The notes beneath the pieces are model-generated. The model was given only the letters and a program-made list of their open reading frames with translations. It ran no database searches and had not been told where the DNA came from. DNA of 46,716 nucleotides, from the NCBI GenBank assembly GCA_905250885.1, contig CAJNOQ010000559.1, positions 1-46,716 on the forward strand, written 5' to 3'. Positions within the stretch are counted from its first letter, which is position 1; every line of letters begins with the position of its first letter. Below, one piece after another: positions 1 to 11,850 of the stretch. Made by a program: the position numbers and the translations under genes. Origin of the DNA: Didymodactylos carnosus. Taxonomy: Eukaryota > Rotifera > Eurotatoria > Philodinida > Philodinidae.

Positions 1-215
1 TTAACAACATAATAAAATTTGAACAGTTAAGTCATTGCTTCTGTGTCAACTTAGTATCAACGTGTTACGCGACAATTATAATCGTCAACTGCAACTGTTT
101 TAATACTATTGAACTAATTTATTCATTTTCTCATATTGAGACGTTTAATAGTCTACTGAAATTTGTTGTATCTATCGGAATGTACAACTGTACAAATAAA
201 CGATGTTTATCATCA
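1..215 (+). repeat. Left copy of a 215-bp inverted duplication
   Basis: Bases 1-215 match the reverse complement of 41474-41688 with no gaps and, by eye, one mismatch (in the stretch near 140). The match stops sharply at 215. It may extend past the left window edge, because the right copy continues without a visible boundary at that side. Confidence 0.9.
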
Positions 216-296
216 TGTGCTCAATTATTTAAAGACGAAGCAACAGAAGAAAATTTAACTGATATTTTGATGAATCTAGAAGATCATACGTCTTGA
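1..296 (+). CDS. 3' end of an unrecognised gene (partial, cut by window edge)
   Basis: An open frame runs from base 3 to a TGA at 294-296, giving about 97 residues with no start. The first part is hydrophobic and cysteine-rich (several Cys around residues 12-30, then an isoleucine run). The last 25 residues are acidic and helix-like, ending in NLEDHTS. A possible splice acceptor (AACAG) lies at 22-26, so the true exon may begin at 27. It is convergent with CCDC39, whose stop is at 588. An AATAAA at about 531-536 could be its polyadenylation signal. I do not recognise the family. Bases 1-215 are nearly identical to an inverted copy near 41.5 kb, so this could also be part of a duplicated or mobile sequence and not a host gene. 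Confidence 0.4.
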   Translation, partial: NNIIKFEQLSHCFCVNLVSTCYATIIIVNCNCFNTIELIYSFSHIETFNSLLKFVVSIGMYNCTNKRCLSSCAQLFKDEATEENLTDILMNLEDHTS

Positions 297-587
297 TAAT
301 CATCACACAATCATTTAGTTTTTGTATATTTTCCTTTTCTCTGCTTTGATGTATTCCCTGCGTTTGATCTTAGAACGGTACGAGACAAAAGCCATGCTCC
401 GTTTTCTAGACATTCTTCAGGTTTATTAAATAAACCCCTGCCTCCTCATATGTCACTACGTTATTTATCATCGCAGCTCTTATTTACAGCAAGCAACATG
501 TATCATATTTTTTGTATAAAAATATACAATAATAAAACGTAGAAAAAAAGATCTAAAACCTAGTGAAATTTTAAAAAAAAGACTATT

Positions 588-3500
588 TTATTTTGGTAAA
601 CGTCGTGAAGATGATGTTGAAGACGAACTAGTCGTGGATGATCCTCTTGACGTTGGTCTTTTCGTATGTCCGTTAGTTGGTGGACGAGTAGCAGCTAAAA
701 AGTGAAAACAAAATATTCAATATTCAACATGTGAAAGTCACTTCATATTTAATGTTTACCTAAATCGAGTTGAACTTCTCTAACAGGCATTGCTGGTCTT
801 GTTGAACGTTGTTGTGATGTTGAACTACGTGTTGAACTTGTTCTTGAAGAAGAGGATGGAGTACCAACACCACTTGTAGGACCGGCAAGTTCAAACTAGA
901 ATAATGTAACAAAGAGACATGTTGTCACTATCGAATAACGCTAGACATATTCGCATCAGATTAACCTGTTGTTTGAGCATATTATAATGGTGTAATGCAT
1001 CTTGATCCACAGATACAATTTGTTCTATTTGAGCTGATATTTTAGTTTTATAATCTTGCAGTAAGCGTACTTCAATATCCTGTTCGTCATTTAATAGATC
1101 ACTTGCACGTTTCGTACCAAGTGCCTCTTTTTTTCGACGTCCAATCTAAAAACGGTTTTCAAATTAAATAACAGAATTATTTATATGTTGCTTAAATTAC
1201 TTGACTTTCTGTTCGATTTATTTTATCTCTGAAATCATTCACATCTACTTGTAATTGATTATATTGTTTATGTTTTTCAAAGACAATTTCATTCATATTA
1301 TTTTTTTCATTTGATTGATCGTTTATTGCACGTTCCATACGCTATACGAGAGTAATACATGTTATATCATACATTGTTGTAAACACTAGACTATACAGAA
1401 CTATCTTACAGTCAAATCATCTTGTAATTCCTTCAATTTTTTTCGTTTTATTCCCAATTTATCTCTCATATGTCTCGATTGTTCATCTAATTCTTCTAGT
1501 TTTGCTAACTCGTCACCTACACAACGTAAAGACTCATTCACTAATTCAGTAACAAAGAAAATAATTTAAATTACTTGAATCAGTTAATTTTTTAAATGAA
1601 TCTTTTGTTATGTTATTTCCTGTATTAACAATTCTCAATGTATTTTCTAATGCGCGTAATTCTTGTTCAGCTTTTCTAATTTTTGCATCTAGTTCATCAC
1701 CTTCACGTTGTAATTCTTCTTTTTCTTGTGCAGCCTCAAATAGAGAGAATGTTCAATTTTAAAATGGCATTAAATGCTTTAGTATTGTGTTTACTTTGAT
1801 AACATAATATGTTTGAGATGATTCTTCTTCGCCAGCACCTTCAGGTGGCGCCATCGAAATATTAACAATTTGATATCTGAAAATAGTCAGAATCATATTT
1901 AGAATAAACGATGAATCTAATAATTTAATTTACCGTTTTTTTAATTTATCTATTTTAGCTATTCTATCATGTAATTGACCAGATACTTCACTTGTTTTTG
2001 TTTGCTCGTCAAGTAGTTGTTGTCGAAGTGTTGATTGATGAATATTTATTTCACTACGACGTTCTTTAATTGCCTATAATATAGTTTGTAAATTGCTGAG
2101 AAACTGTCTCTTAATTCGTGCATCTTTGTTACATTGAAAAAATAAAATTAATTGAATAAAGGTTTAGAAATATTTAGACTTAAATTCAAAGTTTTTGAAT
2201 CTTTTCTTCTTTTTACTCTTACTACCACTATAAAGGTATAAACTATTCTATACAGTAGACGGCGCTGGTCCTAAAGATATGTTCGTAATGGTAGTAAGAG
2301 TTAAAAAAAGAAAGATAGATTCAGAAGCTTTTTTGAATTTATTCCCATGCCGTTAGGCTGGATCATATCACATAAAATGTTTACAGATAAAATGGCTACA
2401 GGTAATTCTGCTTGGAGAATCTGATGATACACTCAGAGGATCTCTAGGTCTTTCAGAAAACTTGTAGGTTTCTACCACTCTTTAGGTGGTGTTCGGTGCG
2501 AAATAAGAGACAGACATAGTTTCAGATGCTCGAAAGTCTCCAGAGAAATTTCAGGAAGCATTCCTATCGATTTTGAGGCAGTTTTGACATGTGTTTGTCA
2601 CAAATGATAAGTTTTTACGGTTTCTCTCGAAAGCTTTCGAGTGTCGATTACTTTCTGGAAGAGGGTATGGTACGATTTTCTGACGTTGGTTAGAGTTATA
2701 AAACCTAAAGTATTTGCCTGTATGTCTGCACGAGAACTTCAAAGTACAGAATAGCTATAGAGAGACACGGCCTAGGTAGTTAAAATTTATAGACTAGAGC
2801 AATTTCAGATGGAAAATTTGATGATCTCCATACAGGACTTTTAGAAGGTCTTCACAGGTTCTCAACAAAAATCTTCAAGGTAGTTGAATCCGGTGTAATG
2901 GACGTTGAAAATACGATCCATCACCAGAGGATCTTCAGGATGTCTTCAGAAAACTTTTGGCTTTATACTGTTCGTTGAGATTATGACCGTATAAAATAAA
3001 GACTGGACATGTTTTCCGACGTGTACGAGTCTGTTACCTCGTTACTCGACATTTGTCGACTGGCTTCAAGACGAGCAGAGCGAGTCGAGGAACCACGTAT
3101 AATCCCTACGTGAATACACTATAGTGCAGATATCTACCTGCGTTCATTAACCACTTGTAAAAAAGACGATCATTGCGATTTAACGTCAAGAGATCAAGTG
3201 AGTCGAAGACGAACGTTATTTGTGTCTAAATATCTCTATAAAATAAACTGCCTATTTCACTATTTTTAAGATTCGATTGTAGCAGTCATTAGTTTTGAAA
3301 TACGATTTATAAATAGAATAAAAACTCAATAAAAAACTTTTATCTTTTAGAATCAGATCAGTTTGATTTTCACTAATATTATTATTATTATAACTCTTAC
3401 CGTTTGTAATTGTAACTTTCTTGTTTCTAAAGTCATTACTGTATCCGAATGTGAATACAACGATGTTCTAAAACGTTTTATTTCTATTTTCATTAGATGT

Positions 3501-5972
3501 TCTTCGACTAATAAATTCTAAAACAGAAATTAATCAATCAAATGAACAACAACAGCACTACGATTACAAACTTCTTTTTGTTCATTTAATTTTTGAATTT
3601 CTCGTTGTGCATTATTCGAATGTAAATCTAATTCTTCAATTTTTGATACTTGTTTTTCTCTTTCTTTTGATGTATCATCAATTGAACGTTTTAATCGTCT
3701 TGTTTCTTCTTGTATTTGTTTTGTTTGATTTGTTAATATAACATGATCATCACGTTTTTGTTGTAATTGTATTTGTAAATCATTTATTTTACGTTCTAAT
3801 TCGGCTTGCTCATCTGTACTCTTTTCACCTTGCATACGATTAATACGACGTTCTAACGATTGTATTTCAAAATCCTTAATAAGAAAAAAGTTTTTAAATA
3901 AACAATTTTAAATATGAATGAGAAAAATGTTAACTTACTTGATGGTAGAGTACTTCTTGTTGTTTCAATGCATCATGATCTAATTTATCAGTTTTACTTT
4001 GTAAATTATTTAATGTTACAATTGAACCATTTATTTCTGCATCTAAATTTTTTTCTTTTGTTTTATAATCAAATATCTGTTGGGTGATTTTGTACATTCT
4101 TTCTGATAAAAACTTTAATTCATTATTTAATTGATTTTCACGTTCTTGTTCATCAACAAATAATTTTTCCATTTTTGTTGCTTTTTCTTCAGCCGTATAT
4201 TTAGTATCTAATATTTCACGTTTTCTATCAACTAATTCACGTTTCCGAATACGTAAATCGTCAAGTCTAAACAAATAATTTACTCATTTTATAAACAGTC
4301 AAAAAGATTATAATAGTACTCACTGTTGTCGTTGTTCAGTCAATTGTTTTTTCATTTGACCAAGTAATGCATAGGCCATTTCTTTATCTTTTTCTGTTCG
4401 TTTAACAACACGCCTTAATCCAGATAACTGAAATTAAGTAACATTATATGAAAATAAATAACATTGAATTAGTTAATATTCAAATCAAACCTCATTTTCA
4501 TATAGTAAACGATTTTTTTCTGCTTCATCATATTGTAAACGAAATTTAGCTGCCTGTCTTTCAGCTATGGACATTTGTAATTGTCTTTCATTATTATTAC
4601 GTTGTTCATTATCATAAAATTCTTTTTTCTCGATAATTAATTCTTCAACAGAACGTGCTTCCGCTTTTATTTTGACCAATTGCTAAACAAAAATAGTTTA
4701 AAAGAAAAGATGTTAGCTGAGTACATTATAAACAAAATAAAATACGAACTGCAGCCAATAAATCAATATCACGATCTCTCCCTTGCATTTGTTCAATTAT
4801 CTGTTCCCAATTTTGAATTAATTGTTGACGTTGTTCATGGCCCTTGCGAAAATTACTCGCAGTTTTATCTAATTCTACCTATAAGCACAATATGTTCAGT
4901 TTAACGAGTTTGTTGACGAAAAAAAACATCTTTCTTACTTGTAAACCCGTTGTATCCATTATTTCATTTTCAACAGCTCGTTTCTTTTTACTACTTTCAT
5001 CAGTCATACGCTCTATTTTAAACATAAGCTCCTAAATACATTGGATTCTAATGTTTAGAAGCACACTTAGAATAAGAAAAACGTTTACCTTCACTTTAGC
5101 TTCATCTTGTCTTGTGTATTTCATTAGTGCCATAACATCTTCATCTTTCTGTGCTGATTCTTCAAGCCATGCTTCTAATGCTTGTTGATCCCATTTCATT
5201 TGAGATTTCATTTCATCAAATTGTTGATTTGCACGATAAACTTCGTCCTTCAAAGAAAAGCGGCAAGTTTTTTCTTCTATGAATATGCACAATAGCTCTG
5301 ATAGATGGTAAAATGGAGATAGCATGCAGTATGTGCGCGATATTCTTAATTCTTAATACTTAGTTCTTAGTACTTACACACTAGATCGTTCAAGTCTAGA
5401 ATGATTGTTTTTTTTGTTTAAATAAGTCAATGAAAAACTTAATTGAACTCACCGTTAGTGCACTTTTTCGATCTTTCATTTTTATCAGTTCGTTTTCGAA
5501 ACGAATTATTTCTTGTTTTATTCTTCCCATTTCTCTTTCGTTCACCATTTTCAAATGCTCTTCAGTTGTTGTTTCATTTTTCCTTGCAGTGAATAAACGC
5601 TAGAAATAAATTATTAAATGATCTACTTATAAGTTTGAGGATTTTCAGTACTAATACTAAAAGTTTTCATGCACATGCGAAAAATTTCAAAGTATTGTAC
5701 CTGTGTTGTGCCCAATTCGTCTTGTACATTTTTCAAATGATCTTCTAACATGCGCACTTTCAGCGTATTATCTTCCAAATCATTTTGCACAATTTGAAAT
5801 CGATGTTGTTTTGTGTCAATCTAAATATATTAAAAACGGTAATGATATATACATAGTGTTCAAGTTCAGACATAACCTTTGTTTCCAAATTTCGATTTTC
5901 AGCATTTGGAATACGTGGGAGTAATGTTGTACTGATATTGCTAAACTGTTGAAGCTGCATGTCGTTGTTCAT
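588..5972 (-). CDS. CCDC39: Coiled-coil domain-containing protein 39 (axonemal 96-nm ruler subunit)
   Basis: CCDC39 pairs with CCDC40 to form the molecular ruler that sets the 96-nm repeat of motile cilia and places inner dynein arms, the nexin-dynein regulatory complex and radial spokes. Nineteen exons join in frame: 5877-5972, 5701-5820, 5453-5599, 5089-5247, 4939-5031, 4750-4878, 4491-4682, 4324-4427, 3939-4266, 3572-3874, 3401-3517, 1934-2073, 1795-1876, 1575-1734, 1410-1516, 1201-1341, 966-1145, 760-895, 588-694. They total 2841 bp, or 946 residues, against about 941 in human. Family signatures are visible: [17 protein letters not shown] near residue 140, [10 protein letters not shown] in the middle, [18 protein letters not shown] near 652-670, and a Ser/Thr/Arg-rich tail from about 868. 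Nearly all the rest is heptad-like coiled coil. The start is the ATG at 5970-5972. Most introns are 50-80 bp, but intron 11 (2074-3400) is 1.3 kb and holds repeat sequence. CCDC40 is not in the window. Confidence 0.95.
2182..2340. repeat. Small inverted repeat (MITE-like) inside CCDC39 intron 11
   Basis: Two arms (about 2182-2228 and 2289-2340) are imperfect reverse complements sharing AACTCTTACTACCA-type and AAATTCAAA-type blocks around a loop of about 60 bp. It sits in the only long intron of CCDC39, so it is probably a small non-autonomous transposon that lengthened the intron. No clear target duplication was seen. The rest of the intron to 3400 shows nothing else I can name. Confidence 0.55.
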
Positions 5973-6997
5973 GATTGCAACTAAAATGAACACAATTGTA
6001 GATATGACATAATGCCAGTTTTGGGTTTTAAATTTATGAAGGATAAGTAAAGATCAGTGACGTCGGTGAAGGAAGTATAGTCGAATTTACTCAACACAAA
6101 TATGTGTAACATTTGGGTTAGTGAATGTACTTGTGCTCAAGTATTTGAGACAAGTACGTCGCTTGTGTAATGAAGCTCGTAATTGCTTGTTTTTTTGAAC
6201 TAAAATTTCTTGTATATACTTGCCTCACTACTAAGTACTTGATTTTTCACTTGACATGTACTTTCGCAACGTACTCCACAGCAATAACAACCAGCTATTG
6301 CAATCTTGGAGAAGTACGTGTAAAAGTACATATACAATTGCAAAAATACATACCGATTTTTTCAAGGTGTTCACCAAGTAATCAAGTACGTTTACTACAG
6401 TGTTCCTACAATGATCGTATAGTTGAAATAAGTTATGCGATCAAATAATAAATGCTTTTAGGATGGTTTCGTATTAATATCTTTTTTGACAATCGTTTTC
6501 TGCTCGGTATATTTATATTTTTTATAGAGGTAATGTAGATAACTAGCCGCTTAATAACAACTTCAATCCGTAGTTTGTTAAAACTAATAATAAAAACAAA
6601 CTCTAAAGTTGTTAAGTTTAAAAAAAGTTTTTCAGCATGAAATATGAAGGAAGACATTATTGTTGACGTAACCTAGGGATGTTCTCATAACTGATGTATT
6701 TGTTCTTTTTTTCGATCAACAACCTTCATTTTCTTTTCCAATCAAATGCACCCGGTAAAATATGGCTTGTATCAGTACGTTTGTTTCACAAAAGTGTTGC
6801 ATTTAACATCGTCCTTTTTTATGATGCCGAGGTGTAAATACCACATGTCAAAAGCAGCCTAGTTTCACCGTTTTGTTCATTACAATGATGTAAAATCATC
6901 TGTTATAACGAATGTTTTCTATGTTTGGATCATCCCCAAGAACTATGGTAGATCAACCTCTCTGAAAAAATAAAGCTGGTATTCTCCATTTCTTAAT

Positions 6998-7084
6998 TGT
7001 ATTATGAGTTCTCAACCATCAGCGATCAACTTCAGTAGAGCAGAAAAAGGCGCTGACTGTGGCGCCTCAGTTGAGAACCCTGGT
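6998..7084. repeat. Possible decayed short hAT-like element
   Basis: GTTCTCAACC with an AGCG block on the left faces CGCC...GTTGAGAACCCTG on the right, giving short imperfect inverted ends about 90 bp apart. The right end, read outward as CAGGGTTCTCAAC, resembles common hAT termini (family knowledge). The left end and any 8-bp duplication are not intact, so this is tentative. Confidence 0.3.
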
Positions 7085-7599
7085 CAACACTGTCTAACTT
7101 TTTTTCTTGGCATAATATGAGGAAAAAAAACATGTCTCAATTTAAGCAACACAAAGATGATATAAAATATTTATTGAGATATTCTGAAATTTGCAGTACG
7201 AGGAAAAAGCCGAAAAATCAAAAATTTCTTGTCTATAATGGACAGTATGTTGAATGAAAAATATAAATACTTTAGTGGCGTTAACAATAGTCTACCTTTG
7301 CGTCAGACATTTTTTCAAATAGCTTTTCTCTCAAGAAGTTAAAAATTTTCAAGACGGATACTATCTAACAGTGTAATAAGAAACATATTACACCTGAACA
7401 CCTGTATGTAATAGTAATTACAACTAACAACTAACCAATAGTTCTTTTAATTATTCTTTCGAAACTCTAGTACACTCTCTCGGATGAAATCTCCAGAGAG
7501 TCTCCAAATGAAAAAAATGCCGCGATAATATATTGCAATGATATCAATACGAATGTTCTCATATGAGGATATGTACATCAGAGAACAGTTCAACTTATT

Positions 7600-7661
7600 A
7601 TTTGTAAATCGAATATAGAACTGCTATGAATTCATACCAGTTCTATATTCGATTTACAAAT
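7600..7661. repeat. Perfect 24-bp hairpin
   Basis: Bases 7600-7623 and 7638-7661 are perfect reverse complements around a 14-base loop that is itself largely palindromic (contains GAATTC). It could form a long cruciform in DNA or a hairpin in RNA. No gene is adjacent, and it may be a tiny fold-back element. Confidence 0.85.
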
Positions 7662-9156
7662 ACTTATTTCCAACTGCTCTACCAACAAAGTTCAACTTAT
7701 GTTCAGCTTATGGAAAAAGATGTCGTATCTATGGCAAAGCCAGAGCAGAATGAATTCTTATCTGAATAAAAGAAAATAAGTATCATAAGGTCAGTATAAC
7801 GACCGTATTATCTGCAGATTGTTCATGCGCAGTCACACTAAGTGCACCTTTTTCTGTCATCGGCAATAATATCCGCGGATTCCTTGTTAACAATCACGTT
7901 AAACGTACGGTTTTTCCATATTGGTCCGTAAAATCCGCACCTTTATTACGCGAATCCGACAACCCTGTTTTGGAGACGCTTTCCTTTCCTTTTAGTCAAA
8001 AAAAAAAACATTTTTCTTTGCAATCGCACTAGAGTGAGCGAGCCCTGTTTAGTCCTGTCTTAATGAGAGCTTTTTCCACAAGGATCAACGGAACTATAGA
8101 AAAATCGAAATAATAGCTGAAACCAAAAAAAATCTAATTTTGTGTATACAAAGGGGGAAAACTTCAAAAAATCTAATTTTTTTGTTAGAAAGGAGAGAAT
8201 TTAGGTATATGGAGCATAAAGGTATATTACTAAGTAAAACGTTTAATAGAAATCTTGTATGGGACTTCACCGCGAATGCTTTAAAAGGAAGATCAAGCTT
8301 AGTTCGAATCAGAGACCAAAATATATGTAAAATACTGAAAATATCATCTATTCTGAAACACTCGGTATAGAAACCGCTAAGAAAAGTAAAATAAAACAAA
8401 ACGTAAAAAGTGATCTAGTATAAATCACCAACATGAAAAAACAGTTCACTCAGAATAAATGACGAAAATTTTTTTGGATACAGTATAGTCAATGACCTAG
8501 TTGGAACTACCATTTTTAACTCGACGTATTGCCAAAAGTTTCAGAAAATTTTTAAAACAAACCTTATTTATCTATAGAAAGTTTTTTCATGCACTTCCAC
8601 GTCCAGAAAATTTTCTCTAACGTTTAGCGATATGTCTAATCCAAAATGAAAAATTCGTCAGTTGTCAGCTGTGTTGAATTCGAAAATACACTCGCTACCT
8701 ACTCTGCATCGACTTTATTTCCACGACACGGTAATATGTTTCTCAATTAGAAACAAAATGGAAATTTCAAAGACACAGTGGATTTTTCTGTCTCCACCGT
8801 GGAAAATATGGTGGATTTTAATTTTTCATAATGGATTACAGTGGAACGTCCACTTGTCCACCGTGCCATTAGTTAGGTAGTGATATCAGTACCCAGAGGA
8901 TGTATGGTGAAGACCACAGAAATAAGATTATGATAAAACAAAACTTTTGAGTGCACCAAGACGGTACAAAAGTGTTCAATCCGGTGGCTGATGAAAATTC
9001 GTTTGTCGTAAGTCACATACCACTGAAAGTGTGGTTTCGACTAACATCTCCGAGCTACTAAAACTCGGTTTAAGTGACACTCGTCATAATCCTGAAGTAC
9101 CACAGATCAGCTTTTTCGTCAATTCTATAGGTACGTTCCACATGGTACGTTCCACT

Positions 9157-9480
9157 TTAAAAATCATTATCCTTGCACCACTTCTTCGCGCATGACCTAA
9201 CATGGCCGGTGATACCCTGAGGTTTGAATGACCTTGCACATACTGGGCAATCGTATGTACCACTGACATTTTTCTTCCACAGCTCGATGATTTTCTTTTT
9301 AGCTGAGATGTTCTGAGCCATTACTCCTGCTGTTGTTGGAGTTACTGACTGACTGTTGTTTTTGCAATGAATTAGGGCACCTTGTCCGTTTTTGCATGTT
9401 CGCCCACACTTAGGGCTGACACTTGGCACTGGGGTACTGAGGATGACAATCGGTTGAACAGCTGACGTGTCAAGTGTTTC
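9157..9480 (-). pseudogene. Two-finger zinc-finger ORF fragment, probably transposon-derived
   Basis: An open frame between stops holds two zinc-finger-like blocks. The first is PKCGRTCKNGQGALIHC, whose leading cysteine appears to be replaced by serine. The second is CPVCARSFKPQGITGHVRSC, with C-x2-C and H-x3-C spacing. There is no ATG before the first finger. The frame ends soon after the second finger, and I find no reverse transcriptase or transposase beside it. Fingers of the form CxxCGRxxKxxxGLxxH occur at the N-terminus of some non-LTR retrotransposon proteins and in some DNA transposons (family knowledge), so a broken mobile-element ORF is the likeliest source. A small host gene with unseen exons cannot be excluded. 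Confidence 0.5.
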
Positions 9481-9627
9481 TCACGTGCAATTAAAAACAG
9501 TGACGTCAATCTAATAATATATTTATGGGACGGACAACAAAGAAAGAAAAAATATAATTTCAGTTAGCTCTAATAAACGAATAAAAAGATAATTCGCAAC
9601 TACAACGCAACCAACTTTGTTCGTGTG

Positions 9628-9652
9628 CAAAAAAACAATTCTGCGAGAAAAA
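9628..9652 (-). terminator. RNA polymerase III terminator of tRNA-Lys
   Basis: Reading on the minus strand past the tRNA 3' end, a run of five T (9648-9652) comes 5 bases downstream and a run of seven T (9629-9635) follows. Oligo-T is the standard Pol III stop signal. Confidence 0.7.
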
Positions 9653-9656
9653 TAAA

Positions 9657-9729
9657 CGCCCGAACGGGGGCTCGAACCCCGGGCCTTGTGGTTAAAAGCC
9701 ACACGCTCTACCGACTGAGCTATCCGGGC
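9657..9729 (-). tRNA. tRNA-Lys, anticodon UUU
   Basis: The minus strand folds into a full cloverleaf. The acceptor stem GCCCGGA pairs with TTCGGGC (one G-T wobble), the D arm has GCTC/GAGC, and the anticodon stem TGTGG/CCACA closes a CTTTTAA loop, giving anticodon TTT. The T stem CGGGG/CCCCG carries loop TTCGAGC. There is no intron. The discriminator base is G (9657), and CCA is not encoded, as usual in eukaryotes. Internal A box and B box (GGTTCGAGCC) are intact, so it should be transcribed by Pol III. Confidence 0.95.
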
Positions 9730-9788
9730 AGTCTTTACATAACTGGAACTTGTCTAGAATCATACAATACAAGAGATCACTGGGAAAC

Positions 9789-10195
9789 CGGAGTTGAGGA
9801 GTTTTCTGGTGGAGTTGAGATTTCAGTAGGTTGGAGTTGGGTTTTTGAATTTTTATTCTCAACTCCATTTTGCATTTTTGGAAATATTCAATAGTTGTAA
9901 ACTGATCTTCTAAACGATTGAGTGGCTGTATTCACGAGTGAATTCGGAAGTGCTTTGCGCTTTCCTGCCGGAAAAAGCTCAAAAATGTCCAGAATCCTAC
10001 TAAAAACCGAAAAAAATCTTCCTTACAAAAGTGAAGCAACCGGAGTTGAATGGAAGTTGAGATTCTCGTTGAGAGAGTTGGAGTTGGAGTTTAAAAATTT
10101 TGGGAGGAGTTGCAGTTACAGTTGGAAATTTGAAAATGGGGTTGGAGTTGGAGTGAAGTTGGAGTTGAAAGTCAGCGGAGTTGCCCAGCCCTGTA
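9789..10195. repeat. GGAGTTG-rich repeat, likely hAT-type non-autonomous element
   Basis: GGAGTTG, GAGTTGGAGTT and close variants recur more than fifteen times on the plus strand, dense at 9790-9845 and 10030-10185 with a less repetitive core. The right end reads GAGTTGCCCAGCCCTG. In reverse this is CAGGGCTGGGCAACTC, a form typical of hAT terminal repeats (family knowledge). The left terminus is not clear, and no 8-bp duplication was confirmed. Open frames across it are by-products of the repeat. Confidence 0.5.
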
Positions 10196-10846
10196 ACAGA
10201 CTAGGTTTGACACTTGTAAGAGGTCAGAAAATGAGTGTCTGTTTCATTTCAGTTAAAATTTAGTCTGGAGAAGCACTGCTAGACGGTGGTGAACGAAGAA
10301 TAGCTATATATTTATACGACTGTTTATTCGTATGGAATTGATAACTTATTTTTATCGTCACAAACTATACTATGTCGGGTATAGATTGTGATTCCTTTGG
10401 CAATTTTCAAAGAAATCACAATGAATTTTTATTTATTGATGAAGGTTTTTATCAACTTTTCTGTTAATACTGGAAGCGTTTGCACATGTAGCCCGGACGC
10501 CGCATATGGAGTGAGGTTAACATAAAAATCCAGATTAGATAGTTTGATTTTCAAACTATATTAAGGGCTCCCTTGTGAGAAATCTATTTTAATAATTTTT
10601 ATAAGTCCGATCCGGACCAAACTTTATTTTTACGAAAAATTTCAGTACAATCTTTGATTTAGCAAAAATTTTAATATATCTGATAAAAAACTTTTTACTT
10701 TGTTTTTAGCTAGCTGTATTTGGTGTAAAAATATTTATGCACATTTTTATTTCCATTTAAGAACGATAGCTCGTCTTTTGCATTGTGGTGTGTGAACTGG
10801 TGACAAAGAGTCCGAATAGAAGCAAGATCAAAACTGGATGTAAAAA

Positions 10847-11106
10847 TTTTACCTAAAATGGAATGTATTGGGTGAATATTTTAACTCAAATGAAGGTTTT
10901 AATTCGAAAATGTTTGGTAATTTTCTTTTCTTCTGGAAATGGCTGATTTTCGAGATAAATGCCTTTTACATAAATGGTGAACTTTAGAAAGTATTTATCC
11001 CAAAAATCAGCCGTTTCTAGAAGAAAAGAAAATGATCAAACATTTTCTAATCAAAACCTTCATTTAACTTGAAGTATTCACCTGATAAATTCTATTTTAG
11101 GTAAAA
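10847..11106. repeat. Fold-back inverted-repeat element, 260 bp
   Basis: The whole unit is one long imperfect hairpin. The arms, about 10847-10970 and 10982-11106, match across more than 110 bp at roughly 85 percent by eye. The ends are TTTTACCTAAAAT and its reverse complement. There is no coding capacity. This is the form of a MITE or solo terminal-repeat pair. No target duplication longer than a few A/T bases is evident. Confidence 0.75.
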
Positions 11107-11166
11107 CATACTGAACTGTTTTGGTTTGACATTCAATCCAACATCGAAACACTGAATCATCGGATA

Positions 11167-11850
11167 CACTGTAAAGTTGGAAATTATTTATGGAAAATGC
11201 TCGGCGAATTTCAAAGAATACCTATGGGAATTTCCAGTTTATAGAAAATCGAATTTCCAACAAGCTAGAAAATCCTCGTTGAATTTCCAATTTGTTAGAA
11301 AATCGCCGTTGAATTTCCATAAATAATTTTTAAGAAAGTAGAAATTTCTTTTTGATTTTCTATAAATTGGAAATTCTACACCTGATGGCGGCGCGACCAG
11401 GTTGTATGGGGATTGACCCCGCTCATGCTTTTGGGAAATTTCTGGTGAACGTCTCGGATTTTCGGACCTTGCTCCCAAAACTTCGTGCCACCACTGTCTC
11501 TGCCTAAATCAAAACTCTTGCTGGCATAGGCAGAATTGTGATCTAAAGTAGAAACTGTCAAAGTTGATTTAAGTGTAATATGAGTGTCTTTACGTGACAC
11601 TCTTATACCTATACTGATTGCAAAACAAAAAGATGAATAAGTATTTGATCTAGAAATTCCTGGGCGAATTTCCACTTTCTAGAAAATCGTCAAGGAATTT
11701 CTAGTTTATAGAAAATCAAAATCGAATTTCCAGATTCTTGGAAATTATTTATAGAAAATCCTCGGCGATTCTCCACCTTTATAGAAAATCGAATTTATGA
11801 AAAATCAAGTCGATTTTCTATAAACTGGAAATTAATTCAAGATTACAGTG
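11167..11850. mobile_element. TA-flanked mariner-type non-autonomous element, 684 bp
   Basis: The ends are CACTGTAA (left) and TTACAGTG (right), exact inverted repeats of eight bases, each bordered by TA (11165-11166 and 11851-11852). A TA duplication is the mark of Tc1/mariner-type insertion. Inside, the motif GAATTTCCA-n-TTTATAGAAAATC recurs about ten times in both orientations in two blocks (11175-11370 and 11655-11840), around a core (about 11376-11650) of different, more GC-rich sequence. No transposase frame is present, so mobility would need an enzyme supplied in trans. Confidence 0.7.

Larger units (their letters stand above)
5973..9155. other. Gene-free stretch upstream of CCDC39
   Basis: No exon with conserved protein similarity was seen on either strand. 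The stretch should include the CCDC39 promoter, which lies immediately above 5972. Between 6100 and 6420 a CAAGTAC/GTACTTG motif recurs in both orientations, which suggests a decayed inverted-repeat element. A perfect hairpin lies at 7600-7661. Confidence 0.5.

Noticed and set aside
2551..2742. 63-codon minus-strand ORF in CCDC39 intron 11
   Set aside because: It lies wholly in the intron with no similarity to CCDC39 or a transposase.
9625..9894. 89-codon plus-strand ORF containing NARTGARTPGLVVKSHTLYR
   Set aside because: It is the antisense translation of the tRNA-Lys gene plus adjacent repeat, a well-known annotation artefact.
9922..10263. 113-codon plus-strand ORF
   Set aside because: It is an open frame through GGAGTTG repeats, with Leu/Glu/Gly periodicity from the repeat and no family resemblance.
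11239..11675. Overlapping minus-strand ORFs of 79 and 99 codons
   Set aside because: They fall inside the TA-flanked element and overlap each other in different frames. Neither resembles a transposase.
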